This document shows, piece after piece, positions 17,352 through 27,279 of a DNA stretch of 64,000 nucleotides; position 1 is the stretch's first letter, and each line of letters begins with the position of its first letter. A program made the position numbers and the translations under genes. Origin of the DNA: Thermomicrobiales bacterium (lineage in GTDB: Bacteria; Chloroflexota; Chloroflexia; Thermomicrobiales; UBA6265); the NCBI GenBank assembly GCA_030447415.1, contig JAUJOZ010000003.1, forward strand, positions 147,542-211,541. Reading direction: 5' to 3'. The notes under the pieces are model-generated. The model was given only the letters and a program-made list of their open reading frames with translations. It searched no databases and was not told the DNA's origin.

Positions 17352-18425
17352 ATGATCGTCCTCGTCCATGGACCGGATGCCGCCCTCGCGCGCGCCGCGG
17401 TTGCGAAGGTCGTGCGCGACCACGATTCAACGGGCGCCAACACGACGGTCCTCGACGGGGCAACCGTATCCCTGAACCAGGTCATCACCAGCGTAGGCAG
17501 CCTGGGTTTTTTCAATGAGGGCCGGGTCGTGGTGGTCCAGGACCTCATGACGCGGGCGGCCAGACCGGTCAAGTCAAGCGCCTCGGACGAGGATGGCAGC
17601 GAGAGTAGCGGTGCATCACCGCCGCTTGACCTCGCTCCACTGTTCCGCTCCGTGCCGGACCGCAACGTGCTCGTCCTGGTCGACCGTGGCCTCGCCGCCG
17701 TCCCCGCCGCGGTCAGGACGGCGGCACCCAGCGATACGGTCGTCGTCGCGGCCGAGCCGCCCCGTGGCCAGCAACTCGTGGCCTGGCTCATCGCCGCAGC
17801 CGGTGAGGAAGGGGCGCGACTCGACGCCGGGACCGCTCGCCAGATCGCCGAAAAGCTCTATCCCCAGACGTGGTCCGCCAAGCCGGCGAACCCCCGCTAC
17901 GATCGGCCACCCGACCTCGATCAGCTGGCGAACGAGGTCGCCAAGCTCGCCCTCGCGGCGCATCCGGGTCCGATCACCCGCCGGCACGTCGACGCGCTCG
18001 TCGCATCCGGCGACGACGACCGGATTTTCCGGTTCGTCGAGGCGGCGGCCAACGGGCAGCTCGCGGGGGCACTAACCGAGATCCGCCGGCTCTTCGACGC
18101 AGGCGAAGAACCGGCGAAGCTGGCTGCCCAGGTCCTCCAGCAGATCGAGCTTGCCGGCGTCCTCGACGCGGGTGGCACCCGTCTAGATCCCGCCGCGGTG
18201 GGCCGGTCGCTTGGGCTCACTAACCCGAACCGAATGGTGGGGGTCGCGAGCTCTCGCCGCGGCCAACGGCCGGGCGAGGCAGTCGACGCCCTGGCGACCG
18301 CCGCCGCCGTGGACCGCCAGACCAAGCGCGGCGAGCTGCGACACCCCGTCGATGCGCTCTACGCACTCATGGCCGACGTGGCATCGACCCGTTCGCATCC
18401 GACCACACGACAAGGCGGCACCTAG
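17352..18425 (+). CDS. holA: DNA polymerase III delta subunit
   Basis: The 357-aa protein resembles HolA, the clamp-loader subunit that opens the beta clamp. Supporting features are the N-terminal IVLVHGPDAALARAAVAKVV, the delta-type SLGFFNEGRVVVVQDL segment, the LDQLANEVAKLAL region and a helical C-terminal domain with LAAQVLQQIELAGVLD. An acidic, Ser-rich insertion near residues 77-92 is unusual. Its position next to rpsT, a frequent holA neighbour, supports the call. Confidence 0.85.
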   Translation: MIVLVHGPDAALARAAVAKVVRDHDSTGANTTVLDGATVSLNQVITSVGSLGFFNEGRVVVVQDLMTRAARPVKSSASDEDGSESSGASPPLDLAPLFRSVPDRNVLVLVDRGLAAVPAAVRTAAPSDTVVVAAEPPRGQQLVAWLIAAAGEEGARLDAGTARQIAEKLYPQTWSAKPANPRYDRPPDLDQLANEVAKLALAAHPGPITRRHVDALVASGDDDRIFRFVEAAANGQLAGALTEIRRLFDAGEEPAKLAAQVLQQIELAGVLDAGGTRLDPAAVGRSLGLTNPNRMVGVASSRRGQRPGEAVDALATAAAVDRQTKRGELRHPVDALYALMADVASTRSHPTTRQGGT

Positions 18426-18433
18426 GTGCCGCC
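18414..18433. terminator. 20-bp palindrome between holA and rpsT
   Basis: GGCGGCACCTAGGTGCCGCC is a perfect palindrome containing the holA stop codon. Placed between two convergent genes, it probably acts as a bidirectional terminator, although no T tract follows. Confidence 0.5.
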
Positions 18434-18469
18434 ATCCGCCGACATCGTCTTCGCCATTGCCCGAAGCGA

Positions 18470-18754
18470 CTACGCCGCCGTGCCGTTCCCGGCCGTCAAC
18501 TGGTTGAACTTCTTCATCAGCCGCGACTTGCGCCGGGCGGCGTTGTTCTTGTGGACGACACCCTTGCCGGCGACGCGATCGAGCATGCTGATCGCGTCCC
18601 CCACGGCCGTCGCCGCAACCGTCTGGTCGGCGCCGCCGATCGCGGTCTCGGCCTTCTTCACGAAGGTGCGGGCGGCTGTCCGGAACGGCTTGTTCCGCTG
18701 GCGGCGGCGCTCCGCGACGCGGATGCGCTTCTCGGCCGATTTGTTATTCGCCAA
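18470..18754 (-). CDS. rpsT: 30S ribosomal protein S20
   Basis: The 94-aa basic protein starts MANNKSAEKRIRVAERRRQR and contains KKAETAIGGA and KGVVHKNNAARRKSRLMKKF, the standard S20 signature. It binds the 5' and 3' minor domains of 16S rRNA. It is convergent with holA and divergent from murJ, 120 bp apart. Confidence 0.97.
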   Translation of the reverse strand: MANNKSAEKRIRVAERRRQRNKPFRTAARTFVKKAETAIGGADQTVAATAVGDAISMLDRVAGKGVVHKNNAARRKSRLMKKFNQLTAGNGTAA

Positions 18755-18874
18755 CGATGACCATCCTTCGTTCGTACCAATCGCTCTTCGTGCACCGCAA
18801 CACCGCGGTCTCTTACCGCACGCGCAATCCTATCCGAATTTGGCGCTCCACTCAAGGATCGGCGGCTCCCGGCC

Positions 18875-20596
18875 GTGACTGCTCCCGATTCCACCGCCGC
18901 GCCGGACGGACCGTCTCAGCGAATGCGAACCGCCGCGTCGGTCCGCCCGGCTCGCCGGCATGCGCGCGGCAATCACGCCTACCCAACGTGGCCACAGCCC
19001 CCGGCATCGCGCTCGCTGGCGCGCAGCGCCTCGATCGTCGGCGTCGCTTTCGTGGTCAGCCGCGTTTTGGGCCTCGCCCGCGAAGTGATCCTCGCCGGGC
19101 GCTTTGGGACAAAGGGGGAATACGACGCCTACGTTAGCGCCTTTCGTGTGCCGGACCTCCTCTTCCTGATCATCATGGCCGGGTCGTTCGGCTCGGCGTT
19201 CATTCCGGTCTTTGCAGGGTTCCTCGCGCAGAACCAGCGCGAGCGGGCCTGGCGGCTGGCATCGGTGGTTCTCAACCTGTCAGCGCTGGCGATGGTTGCC
19301 GCCGCCTTGTTCACCCTGATTTTCGCTGCTCCCATCGTCCGTTACCTGGTCGCGCCCGGTCTTGCCGCCGAGGACCAAGCGCTCGCCACCGACCTGATGC
19401 GCATCCTCGTCCTGTCGCCCATCCTGTTGGGGCTCGGCATTGCCGCCAAAGGCATCCTCGAGGCGCAGGATCGGTTTGAGCTGCCGGCGCTCGCCCCGGT
19501 TCTCTACAACTTAGCGATCATCGCCGGTGCGCTCGTACTCGCCCCGTCCCTAGGGACCTACGGCGTGGCGATCGGCGTCGTCGCGGGCGCCCTCCTGCAC
19601 GTCGTGGCCCAGGTCCCCGGGCTGATTCGCGCGGGCATGCGATACCGCCTGGTCCTCGACCTCCACACCGACGGGCTCGCCGAGGTCGGCCGCCTCCTCC
19701 TCCCCCGGGTGATCGGCCAGGCGGCATTCCAGCTCAACTTCGTCATCGTCAATGCCTTCGCCTCGCGCCGTGAGGACGGCGCGATCTCCGCCCTGAATTA
19801 CGCCTGGCAGTTGATGATGCTCCCGCATGGCGTCCTGGCGCTCACCATCTCAACCGTCATCTTCCCCACCATGGCCAGGCTGTTCGAGCAGGGCAACATC
19901 GCGGAGCTGCGGGCGACGTTCGCGCGGGCGTTACGACCGCTCCTCTTCCTCACCCTTCCCGCGTCAGTCGGGCTGTTTCTCTTCCGAGAGTCGATCGTCC
20001 AGACGATCTTCCAGCTCGGCGAGTTCTCCGAGCGTTCCACGCGGCTGACCGTCGCGCCGCTCGCCTTCCTTGCCCTCGGTCTCGGTGGCTACGCCCTGGT
20101 CGAGGTCCTGACGCGAGCCTTCTACGCCATGCATGACACGCGCACCCCGGTCGTCGCTGGGATCGGCGTGATTCTCCTGAATGTGGTCCTCTCGGCGGCG
20201 CTGGTAGACCGCTACGGGCACGCGGCACTCGCCTTCAGCTTGAGCGTCACGACGGGAATCGAAGCACTGGTGTTACTGGCCATCCTCGGCCGGCGGGTCG
20301 GCGGCTCGGTGGCCGCCTTCGGCGATTGGTTTGGCCCTGTAGTCTTCGCCACGGCCGCGATGGCACTCGTCGCCTTCACCATCCAGGTCCCTCTGGAGCG
20401 GGCAACGGAGCCGGGCGCCGGTCCGCGCGTCGTGCAGCTAGCCCTCTTCCTCTATGCCATCGGCCTGACAGCCGGGACGTACGGCCTGGCCGCCTGGTAT
20501 CTGCGCGTGCCGGAAGTCCACGACATCCTGACCAAGGCGTCGACTCGGCTGCCGGTCGTCGGCCGGATGGCCAACGTGCTCCCGCGACGGCGGTGA
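18875..20596 (+). CDS. murJ: Lipid II flippase MurJ
   Basis: The 573-aa MviN-family protein has about 14 membrane segments and moves lipid II across the plasma membrane. Conserved features include ARSASIVGVAFVVSRVLGLA, the first helix with RVLGLAREV, and GAISALNYAWQLMMLPHGVL. A hydrophilic N-terminal extension of about 50 residues precedes the first helix. The GTG at 18875 is the annotated start; an internal start nearer the first helix cannot be excluded. It works with MurE, FemX and the SEDS/PBP genes of this window. Confidence 0.93.
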   Translation: MTAPDSTAAPDGPSQRMRTAASVRPARRHARGNHAYPTWPQPPASRSLARSASIVGVAFVVSRVLGLAREVILAGRFGTKGEYDAYVSAFRVPDLLFLIIMAGSFGSAFIPVFAGFLAQNQRERAWRLASVVLNLSALAMVAAALFTLIFAAPIVRYLVAPGLAAEDQALATDLMRILVLSPILLGLGIAAKGILEAQDRFELPALAPVLYNLAIIAGALVLAPSLGTYGVAIGVVAGALLHVVAQVPGLIRAGMRYRLVLDLHTDGLAEVGRLLLPRVIGQAAFQLNFVIVNAFASRREDGAISALNYAWQLMMLPHGVLALTISTVIFPTMARLFEQGNIAELRATFARALRPLLFLTLPASVGLFLFRESIVQTIFQLGEFSERSTRLTVAPLAFLALGLGGYALVEVLTRAFYAMHDTRTPVVAGIGVILLNVVLSAALVDRYGHAALAFSLSVTTGIEALVLLAILGRRVGGSVAAFGDWFGPVVFATAAMALVAFTIQVPLERATEPGAGPRVVQLALFLYAIGLTAGTYGLAAWYLRVPEVHDILTKASTRLPVVGRMANVLPRRR

Positions 20597-20656
20597 GTCC
20601 GGCTCGGCTATACTTCCGGCCGGCGCCAACCGCCGGTTAGCGAGCAAAGCGAGCGA

Positions 20657-22495
20657 ATGAGCCACGACGACGCGATCTTACGGGTCCGCAACTTCAGCAT
20701 CATCGCCCATATCGATCACGGCAAGTCCACCCTCGCCGATCGCCTCTTGGAGCGAACCCAGACCGTCGCCGCGCGCGAGATGGTTGATCAACTGCTCGAC
20801 TCCATGGACTTGGAGCGCGAGAAGGGGATCACCATCAAGGCCCGCGCGGTTCGCATGACGTACCGCGCCGCGGATGGTCATGACTACGAGCTCAACCTGA
20901 TCGACACTCCAGGGCACGTCGACTTCTCATACGAGGTCAGCCGCAGCCTCGCGGCCTGCGAAGGGGCGTTGCTCGTCGTCGACGCCGCGCAGGGAATCGA
21001 GGCGCAGACGATGGCCAACGTCTACCTGGCGTTGGAGCAGAATCTAGCCATCGTCGCCGTCATCAACAAGATCGACCTGCCCAGCGCCGACCCCCAAAAG
21101 GTTGCAGGGGAAGTCGGGAGCTTCATCGGCCTCCTCGATGATGAGGTCGTCTTCGCCTCGGCCAAAACCGGCGTCGGTATCGACCAGGTCCTCGAAGCGG
21201 TCGTCGCCAAGGTGCCGCCACCGGTCGGTCGGACCGAGGCGCCGACCCGTGCCTTGATCTTTGACTCTCACTACGACCCGTTCAAGGGCGTCATCGCCTA
21301 CGTCAAGGTGGTAGACGGTCGCATCGCACACGACGACCGCATCCGTCTGATGGCGAACGGCAAGGAATCGGAGCTCATCGAGGTCGGCGTCTTTTCGCCC
21401 AACATGCGCGCGATCGAGGAGCTTCGCACCGGGGAAGTGGGGTACCTCGCCACCGGCCTGAAGGTGGTCAAGGACTGCCAGGTCGGCGACACGGTCACGC
21501 TCGCAACGCGTCCAGCGGCCGATCCGCTGCCGGGCTACCGGCCTGCAAAGCCGATGGTTTTCGCCGGTCTGTACCCGGTCGACAGCGAGGATTACCCCCT
21601 GCTGCGCGACGCCCTGGAGCGCCTCCAGCTCAACGACGCCTCGCTCACCTATCAGCCCGAGTCATCGCTCGCCCTCGGCTTCGGCTTCCGCTGCGGGTTC
21701 CTTGGCCTGCTCCACATGGAGATCATCCAGGAGCGGCTGGAGCGCGAATACAAGCTTGACCTGCTGGCGACTGCGCCAAGCGTCGAGTACGAGGTCATGC
21801 TTCACGGCGGTCGCACGATCGCCATCGACAACCCGTCCGACCTCCCCTCACCGGGCGAGATCGAAGAGATCCGCGAGCCGTGGATGGACATAACCATCAT
21901 TGTGCCGTCGCGCTTCATCGGTGCGGTAATGGAGCTCGTGACCGGCCGGCGCGGCATCTACGACGAGATGGTTTACCTTGCCGAGGATCGGGTTCAGCTG
22001 AAGTTTGAGATGCCACTCGGCGAGCTGATCGTCGATTTCTACGACCAGTTGAAGGGGCGAACGCAAGGCTACGCCTCGCTTGACTATGCCTTCGCCGACC
22101 TGCGGCCGGCCGACCTCGTCAAACTCGATGTGCTCGTCAACGGCGCGCCGGTCGACGCTCTCTCGCTGATTACCCACCGTGACGATGCCTACGCCAAGGG
22201 CCGGGAGCTCGTGCAGACACTGCGTAGCTTGATCCCGCGCCAGATGTTCGACGTGCCGGTGCAGGCCTCGATCGGCAGCCGGATCATCGCTCGGGAGACG
22301 ATCCGGGCCATGCGCAAGAACGTCCTCGCGAAATGCTATGGCGGCGACGTCACTCGAAAGCGGAAGCTGCTGGAGAAGCAGCGCGAGGGCAAGGCGCGGA
22401 TGAAGGTCGTCGGGAGCGTCGAGATCCCGCAGGAAGCGTTCATGGCGGTCCTCAGCCTTGGCGATCGGGACAAGGCCGCCGCGGGGAAAGGCTAG
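20657..22495 (+). CDS. lepA: Elongation factor 4 (LepA) GTPase
   Basis: The 612-aa translational GTPase back-translocates or remodels ribosomes. G1 is [10 protein letters not shown]2/G3 includes GITIKARAV and [13 protein letters not shown]4 is NKIDLP and G5 SAKTG. The LepA-specific C-terminal domain ends in [20 protein letters not shown]. The length matches the family. A TATACT box at 20609-20614 lies in the 60-bp spacer after murJ. Confidence 0.97.
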   Translation: MSHDDAILRVRNFSIIAHIDHGKSTLADRLLERTQTVAAREMVDQLLDSMDLEREKGITIKARAVRMTYRAADGHDYELNLIDTPGHVDFSYEVSRSLAACEGALLVVDAAQGIEAQTMANVYLALEQNLAIVAVINKIDLPSADPQKVAGEVGSFIGLLDDEVVFASAKTGVGIDQVLEAVVAKVPPPVGRTEAPTRALIFDSHYDPFKGVIAYVKVVDGRIAHDDRIRLMANGKESELIEVGVFSPNMRAIEELRTGEVGYLATGLKVVKDCQVGDTVTLATRPAADPLPGYRPAKPMVFAGLYPVDSEDYPLLRDALERLQLNDASLTYQPESSLALGFGFRCGFLGLLHMEIIQERLEREYKLDLLATAPSVEYEVMLHGGRTIAIDNPSDLPSPGEIEEIREPWMDITIIVPSRFIGAVMELVTGRRGIYDEMVYLAEDRVQLKFEMPLGELIVDFYDQLKGRTQGYASLDYAFADLRPADLVKLDVLVNGAPVDALSLITHRDDAYAKGRELVQTLRSLIPRQMFDVPVQASIGSRIIARETIRAMRKNVLAKCYGGDVTRKRKLLEKQREGKARMKVVGSVEIPQEAFMAVLSLGDRDKAAAGKG

Positions 22496-22497
22496 CC

Positions 22498-23881
22498 GTG
22501 GCGATAGCGGGTCGCATCACGGTCGTCGGCCTCGGACCGGGGGACCCTACCTGCGTACCGTCGGGAGCCAACGCGCGCTCGACGGCGCGGCGCGCACATC
22601 CTGCGAACCCGCATCCACCCCGGCCTCGGGGATCTAACCGATGACCCGCGGGTCACCAGCTGCGACGACCTCTACGACCGCCAACCGTCATTCGAGGCCC
22701 TGTACGAGGCCGTCGCCGACCGAGTCCGCGATGCGGCGGTTGGCGGCGATGTCGTTTTCGCTGTGCCGGGACACCCGCGCTTCGGCGAGGCCACCGTCCG
22801 ACTCCTAGTGGAGGGCGCCGCGGCGAGCGGTGTTCCGGTCGATGTCCTTGACGCCGTGAGCTCGGTCGACGTCATCGCGAACGCGCTCGGCGTCGATCCG
22901 CTGGCGGAAGGCCTCCAACTCATCGATGCGGTCGATTTGGTTGGCGTCGTCGAGCGGGAGCCTTACGCCGGTGGCCTACTTCTCGTGGATGCCGGCCGGC
23001 CCTGCCTGCTCTCCCAGGTGTTCGCCCCGCACGTCGCCACCGCGGCCAAGCTCGCGCTGACCCGCGTCTATCCCGACGACCACATGGTCGCCGTGGTGCG
23101 GGCCGCCAGTGTGCCGGACCAGCACACCGTAACGCACTGCGCCCTCTACCAGCTGGATCGTCAGCCGGTCGACCACCTGACGAGCGTTTGGATTCCGGCG
23201 CTCCCCGAGCTTGAAGCGCACCGCTCGCCGCCGACGCTTCAGCGGATCGTGGCGCGGCTCCGCGCCCCCGGCGGCTGCCCATGGGACCGCAAGCAAACGC
23301 ACGCGTCGCTCCGCGATGCCCTCCTCGAAGAGGCATTCGAGGCAACCGACGCCGTCGACGCCGGAGATGCCGACAACCTCCAGGAGGAGCTCGGCGACCT
23401 CGTGTTGCTGGTGGCCATGCACGCTCAGATTGCCGAGGAGCGCGGCGACTTCGCGCTAGAGGACGTCTACGAGTCGGTGACACGCAAGCTCGTTCGACGC
23501 CACCCTCACGTCTTCGGTGACGTCACCGCTCGCACGGCGGATGAGGTGGTGCAGACGTGGAACGCGGCTAAGGCCCGTGAACGGAACAACCGTGGCGCAC
23601 CTCGGCCCGATCACCCGATCGACCGGCTACCGCGGTCGATGCCCGCCCTGATGCGTGCAACGACCCTATTGCGGGACCGGTGTCCCGAGACCTGGGCCGG
23701 GTCGGTGGGTTCGGCGGATGAACTCGGTGATGCGCTCCTCGGCGCGGTAGAAGCCGCCGTCCAGTCGGGCGTCGATCCGGAGCGCCTGCTCATCGACGCC
23801 CTTCGCCGCCGGATTCCCAACCATCCCCCAGCCGCCGAGGGCGGCGCCACGCCAACGCCAAAGGAGAGCGTGCCAGCGTGA
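22498..23881 (+). CDS. mazG: MazG-type NTP pyrophosphohydrolase with methylase domain (two 5' frame breaks)
   Basis: The C-terminal half is MazG: RLRAPGGCPWDRKQTHASLR, LLEEAFEA, NLQEELGDLVL and RRHPHVFGDV, including the EExxE metal-binding helices. The N-terminal half is a YabN-like tetrapyrrole-methylase domain beginning at GTG 22498 with ITVVGLGPGDP. The frame breaks near 22546 (one C short after GPGDP) and near 22590; adding one base at each restores a continuous protein with LRTRIHPGLGDLTDDP. From GTG 22763 the frame is intact (372 aa). It follows lepA by 2 bp and overlaps aspS by 4 bp. MazG removes aberrant NTPs. Confidence 0.85.
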
Positions 23882-25692
23882 TCCACCAGCAAGACGTCGA
23901 TCCTGCGGTCACGGGGAAGCTGACTTGCGGCTCGTTACGGGCGTCCGACGCCGGGCAAGTGGTGACGCTCAATGGCTGGGTCAACCGGCGGCGCGACCTC
24001 GGCGGCCTCATCTTCATCGACCTCCGCGACCGGTACGGCCTCACCCAGGTCGTCTTCAATCCGCAGATTGCGCCGAACGCCCACGCCCGCGTGAGTGACG
24101 TCCGCAACGAGTACGTGCTCCGGGTGGAAGGAGTGGTTCGGCAGCGACCCGAGGGGACGGAGAATCCAAAGCTTGCCACCGGCCAGATCGAAGTCGAGGG
24201 ACACGGCATCGAGGTGCTCAACGAGGCAAAGACGCCCCCGTTCTACGTGAATGAGGAGGTCGAGGTCGACGAGAGCCTCCGCCTCAGGCACCGGTACCTC
24301 GACCTCCGCCGACCGCACATGCAGGGCAACGTCATCCTTCGCCATCGGGTTGCCCAGCACATGCGGCGCTTCCTCGAAGACCGCGGCTTCGTCGAGGTGG
24401 AAACCCCGCACCTGATCAAGAGCACGCCCGAGGGAGCGCGGGACTTCCTCGTGCCGAGCAGCGCCTCGCCCGGAAGTTTTTACGCGCTACCGCAGTCACC
24501 CCAGCAACTCAAGCAGCTGCTGATGGTGGCCGGTCTAGACCGTTACTACCAGATTGCCCGCTGCTTTCGCGATGAGCCGCAGCGAGCCGACCGCCAGCCT
24601 GAGTTCACCCAGCTCGACCTGGAGATGTCGTTCGTTCGCGAAGAAGACGTGATGAGCCTGATCGAAGGGCTCTACATCGCTATGACCGAGCAGCATTCCG
24701 ACCTGCGCATCCGCGAACAGCCCTTCCCGCGCCTGACCTACCGAGAAGCGATGGACCGCTTCGGCATTGACCGGCCGGACCTTCGGTTCGGCATGGAGCT
24801 CAAGCAGGTGTCACCGGCCCTTGCCGGTACCGGCTTTCAGGCCTTCGCTCGCGTACTCGCCGGCGGCGGGGAGGTGAAGGCCCTGGTTGCTCCCGGCTGC
24901 GCTGGGTACACCCGGCGGGAGATCGACGAGGTGACCGAGCTGGCGAAGCGAGCGGGTGCCGCCGGCCTGGCGACGTTCGCCGTCTCGGCCGACGGCGTGC
25001 GCTCCCCTGTCGCCAAGTTTCTGTCGGAGGCGGAGCTCGTCGCGCTCACCAGCGGCATCGGTGCGCAGCCCGGCGACTTGGTCCTCGTGGTCGCGGACCA
25101 ACCGACCGTCGTCGCTAAGGCGCTGTCGACGCTTCGCGAGGAGTTCGGCCGCCGCCTACATTTGGCCGATCCCAAGGAGCTCGCCTATTGCTGGATCGTC
25201 GAGTTCCCATTGCTTGAATGGGACGACGAGGGCCAGCGCTGGGACGCGACCCACAATCCCTTCTCCGGCTACTACGACGACGACGCAGCGCTGCTGGTGA
25301 CTGACCCAGGCGCCGTTCGCGCCAAGCAATACGACCTCGTCGGCAACGGCCACGAGCTGGGCGGCGGCAGCGTGCGCCTCCACCGTCGCGCCGACCAGGA
25401 GCAGGTGTTCGGCTTGATGGGCTACGCGAAGGACGACCTTGCCGACCGCTTCGGCGCTCTCCTCGACGCCCTTGAGTACGGCGCCCCGCCCCACGGCGGC
25501 ATCGCGATGGGCCTGGACCGCTTCGTGATGCTCATCACCGGGGAGGAGAACATCCGCGAGGTCATCGCCTTCCCGAAGAACCAGCGCGGCGTCGACCTCA
25601 TGTTCGACGCGCCGGCGCCGGTGGCACAGGAGCAGCTCGACGAACTCCGCCTAGCGGTCCAGCGCGATAGCCAGAGCGACCGCGAGGCCTAA
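23878..25692 (+). CDS. aspS: Aspartyl-tRNA synthetase
   Basis: The 604-aa class II synthetase has the anticodon-binding OB domain (LNGWVNRRRDLGGLIFIDLR), motif 2 (RCFRDEPQRADRQPEFTQLD), the bacterial GAD insertion and motif 3 (GIAMGLDRFVMLITG). The length is that of bacterial-type AspRS. After the RRRD segment it has Leu, as in discriminating enzymes, while the PEGTEN loop keeps Gly, as in nondiscriminating ones, so tRNA-Asn use is open. The GTG start overlaps the mazG stop. Confidence 0.97.
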   Translation: MIHQQDVDPAVTGKLTCGSLRASDAGQVVTLNGWVNRRRDLGGLIFIDLRDRYGLTQVVFNPQIAPNAHARVSDVRNEYVLRVEGVVRQRPEGTENPKLATGQIEVEGHGIEVLNEAKTPPFYVNEEVEVDESLRLRHRYLDLRRPHMQGNVILRHRVAQHMRRFLEDRGFVEVETPHLIKSTPEGARDFLVPSSASPGSFYALPQSPQQLKQLLMVAGLDRYYQIARCFRDEPQRADRQPEFTQLDLEMSFVREEDVMSLIEGLYIAMTEQHSDLRIREQPFPRLTYREAMDRFGIDRPDLRFGMELKQVSPALAGTGFQAFARVLAGGGEVKALVAPGCAGYTRREIDEVTELAKRAGAAGLATFAVSADGVRSPVAKFLSEAELVALTSGIGAQPGDLVLVVADQPTVVAKALSTLREEFGRRLHLADPKELAYCWIVEFPLLEWDDEGQRWDATHNPFSGYYDDDAALLVTDPGAVRAKQYDLVGNGHELGGGSVRLHRRADQEQVFGLMGYAKDDLADRFGALLDALEYGAPPHGGIAMGLDRFVMLITGEENIREVIAFPKNQRGVDLMFDAPAPVAQEQLDELRLAVQRDSQSDREA

Positions 25693-25761
25693 CCACAGCG
25701 CCTGCCACCAGCCGCGCCCCGGCTGACTCACCCTTGCTCTATCGTGGCCTCCTGGGATATG

Positions 25762-27273
25762 TCATCTAAGCTGGTGGCCGAATGCCGCCAGCGCCTCGCG
25801 CGCGACCGCGGCCTCGTCCCACGGTCGCTTTTCCCGTCCCCAGATGATGCTGCGCTCATGCCCTTTGCCGGCTAGGAGCACACAGTCACCGGGCCGCGCG
25901 GTGGCCACGGCGTGATTGATCGCCTCCCGCCGGTCGGTGATGCACACGTAGTCTGTTCCCCGTCGCGCGCCCGCCGCTTCGGCGCCGCTCACGATCTGCT
26001 CGATGATCTCCGTAGGATCCTCGAAGCGCGGGTCCTCGGTGGTGAAGACGCTAAAGTCCGCCAGCCGAGCCGAGACCGCCCCTTGGAGGGGCCGCTTCTC
26101 CGTGTCCCGCTCCCCGGCGCTACCGAACACCGCGATCAACCGCCCGCCTGGAGTGAGGCGGCGAAGCAGTGCGAGCACTTTCGTCAGCGACTCCGGCGTG
26201 TGCGCGTAGTCGACGACCACCGCGAACGGCTGTCCCGCATCGACGCGTGCCATCCGTCCCGGCACCGCGGGCGTTGCCTCCAGTCCCCGCACCACGCTTT
26301 CGAACCCGACCCCGGCGGCGAGCGCGACTCCGGCGGCGCAAAGCGCGTTGGCGACGTTGAACCCGCCGATCAGCGGCAGCGCGACCGGCGCCACCTCTCC
26401 GCCGGCAAGGCGCAGGTCGAACCGGCTCCCCGAAGCATCGAGGTTGACCCGTTCCGCTCGCAGCTCCGCCGGGCGTCCCTCCGCGCTGTAGCGAACGACC
26501 GTCGCGCCGTCGGCGTACGTGGCCATCTCCGCTGCCCCGGGGTCATCAACATTGACGACCGCCGAGCCTCGGGCTACTGCCACCCGCTCGAAGAGGATCG
26601 CTTTCGCCCGCCGGTAGGCCGCCACCGTCCCGTGGTACTCCAGGTGCTCGTGGGTGATGTTGGTGACCGCCCCGATCTCGAAGCGCAGCGCGTCCAGGCG
26701 GTGCATGGCGAGACCATGCGAGGTTGCCTCGATCACGGCCCACTCGACGCCTGCGGCAGCCATCTCGCGCAGATAGCGCTGCACGTCGGCGGACTCCGGG
26801 GTCGTTTGACGGGTTTCGTGCGTGGCGATTCGATCGGCGATGCGCACGGCCACGGTCCCGATCATACCGGTCACGATGCTGGCGGTGCGGAGGATTCCGT
26901 CGACCAGATAGCTCGTGGTCGTCTTGCCGTCGGTTCCGGTGATCCCAATGACGCGGAGCTCCCGAGATGGATGCCCGTAGAAAGCGGCGGCGACCGGCGC
27001 CAGTGCTGCCCGACTGTCAGCGGCGATCACCTCCGGGAGGCCAGTTGAAAGGTCCCGCTCGACTAGCAGCGCGACTGCACCACGTCGGATGGCGTCCGGT
27101 ACGAAGGCGTGACCATCGACGTCGGCGCCGGCTAGGGCCGCAAAGAGGTAGCCCGGCTGCACGAGCCGGGAATCGTAGGCGACGCCCGTGACTCGAGTGG
27201 ACGGGTCGCCAACGACCCGAACGGCGCCAGCCGCGGCCGCCAACTCACCGATCGAAGCGGCGCGAGGTGCCAC
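25762..27273 (-). CDS. murE: UDP-MurNAc-tripeptide synthetase
   Basis: The 503-aa ATP-dependent ligase adds the third (diamino) residue to UDP-MurNAc-L-Ala-D-Glu. ITGTDGKTTT is the P loop, TPESADVQRYL and EATSHGLAMHRLD bind substrate, ITHEHLEYHGT carries metal ligands, and GSAGERDTEKRP lies in the C-terminal domain. The residue-selecting motif reads EDPRFEDP, not the DNPR of meso-diaminopimelate enzymes. That suggests another diamino acid, perhaps ornithine or lysine. It ends a minus-strand operon directly after femX. Confidence 0.95.
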   Translation of the reverse strand: MAPRAASIGELAAAAGAVRVVGDPSTRVTGVAYDSRLVQPGYLFAALAGADVDGHAFVPDAIRRGAVALLVERDLSTGLPEVIAADSRAALAPVAAAFYGHPSRELRVIGITGTDGKTTTSYLVDGILRTASIVTGMIGTVAVRIADRIATHETRQTTPESADVQRYLREMAAAGVEWAVIEATSHGLAMHRLDALRFEIGAVTNITHEHLEYHGTVAAYRRAKAILFERVAVARGSAVVNVDDPGAAEMATYADGATVVRYSAEGRPAELRAERVNLDASGSRFDLRLAGGEVAPVALPLIGGFNVANALCAAGVALAAGVGFESVVRGLEATPAVPGRMARVDAGQPFAVVVDYAHTPESLTKVLALLRRLTPGGRLIAVFGSAGERDTEKRPLQGAVSARLADFSVFTTEDPRFEDPTEIIEQIVSGAEAAGARRGTDYVCITDRREAINHAVATARPGDCVLLAGKGHERSIIWGREKRPWDEAAVAREALAAFGHQLR

Positions 27274-27279
27274 CGGCGG

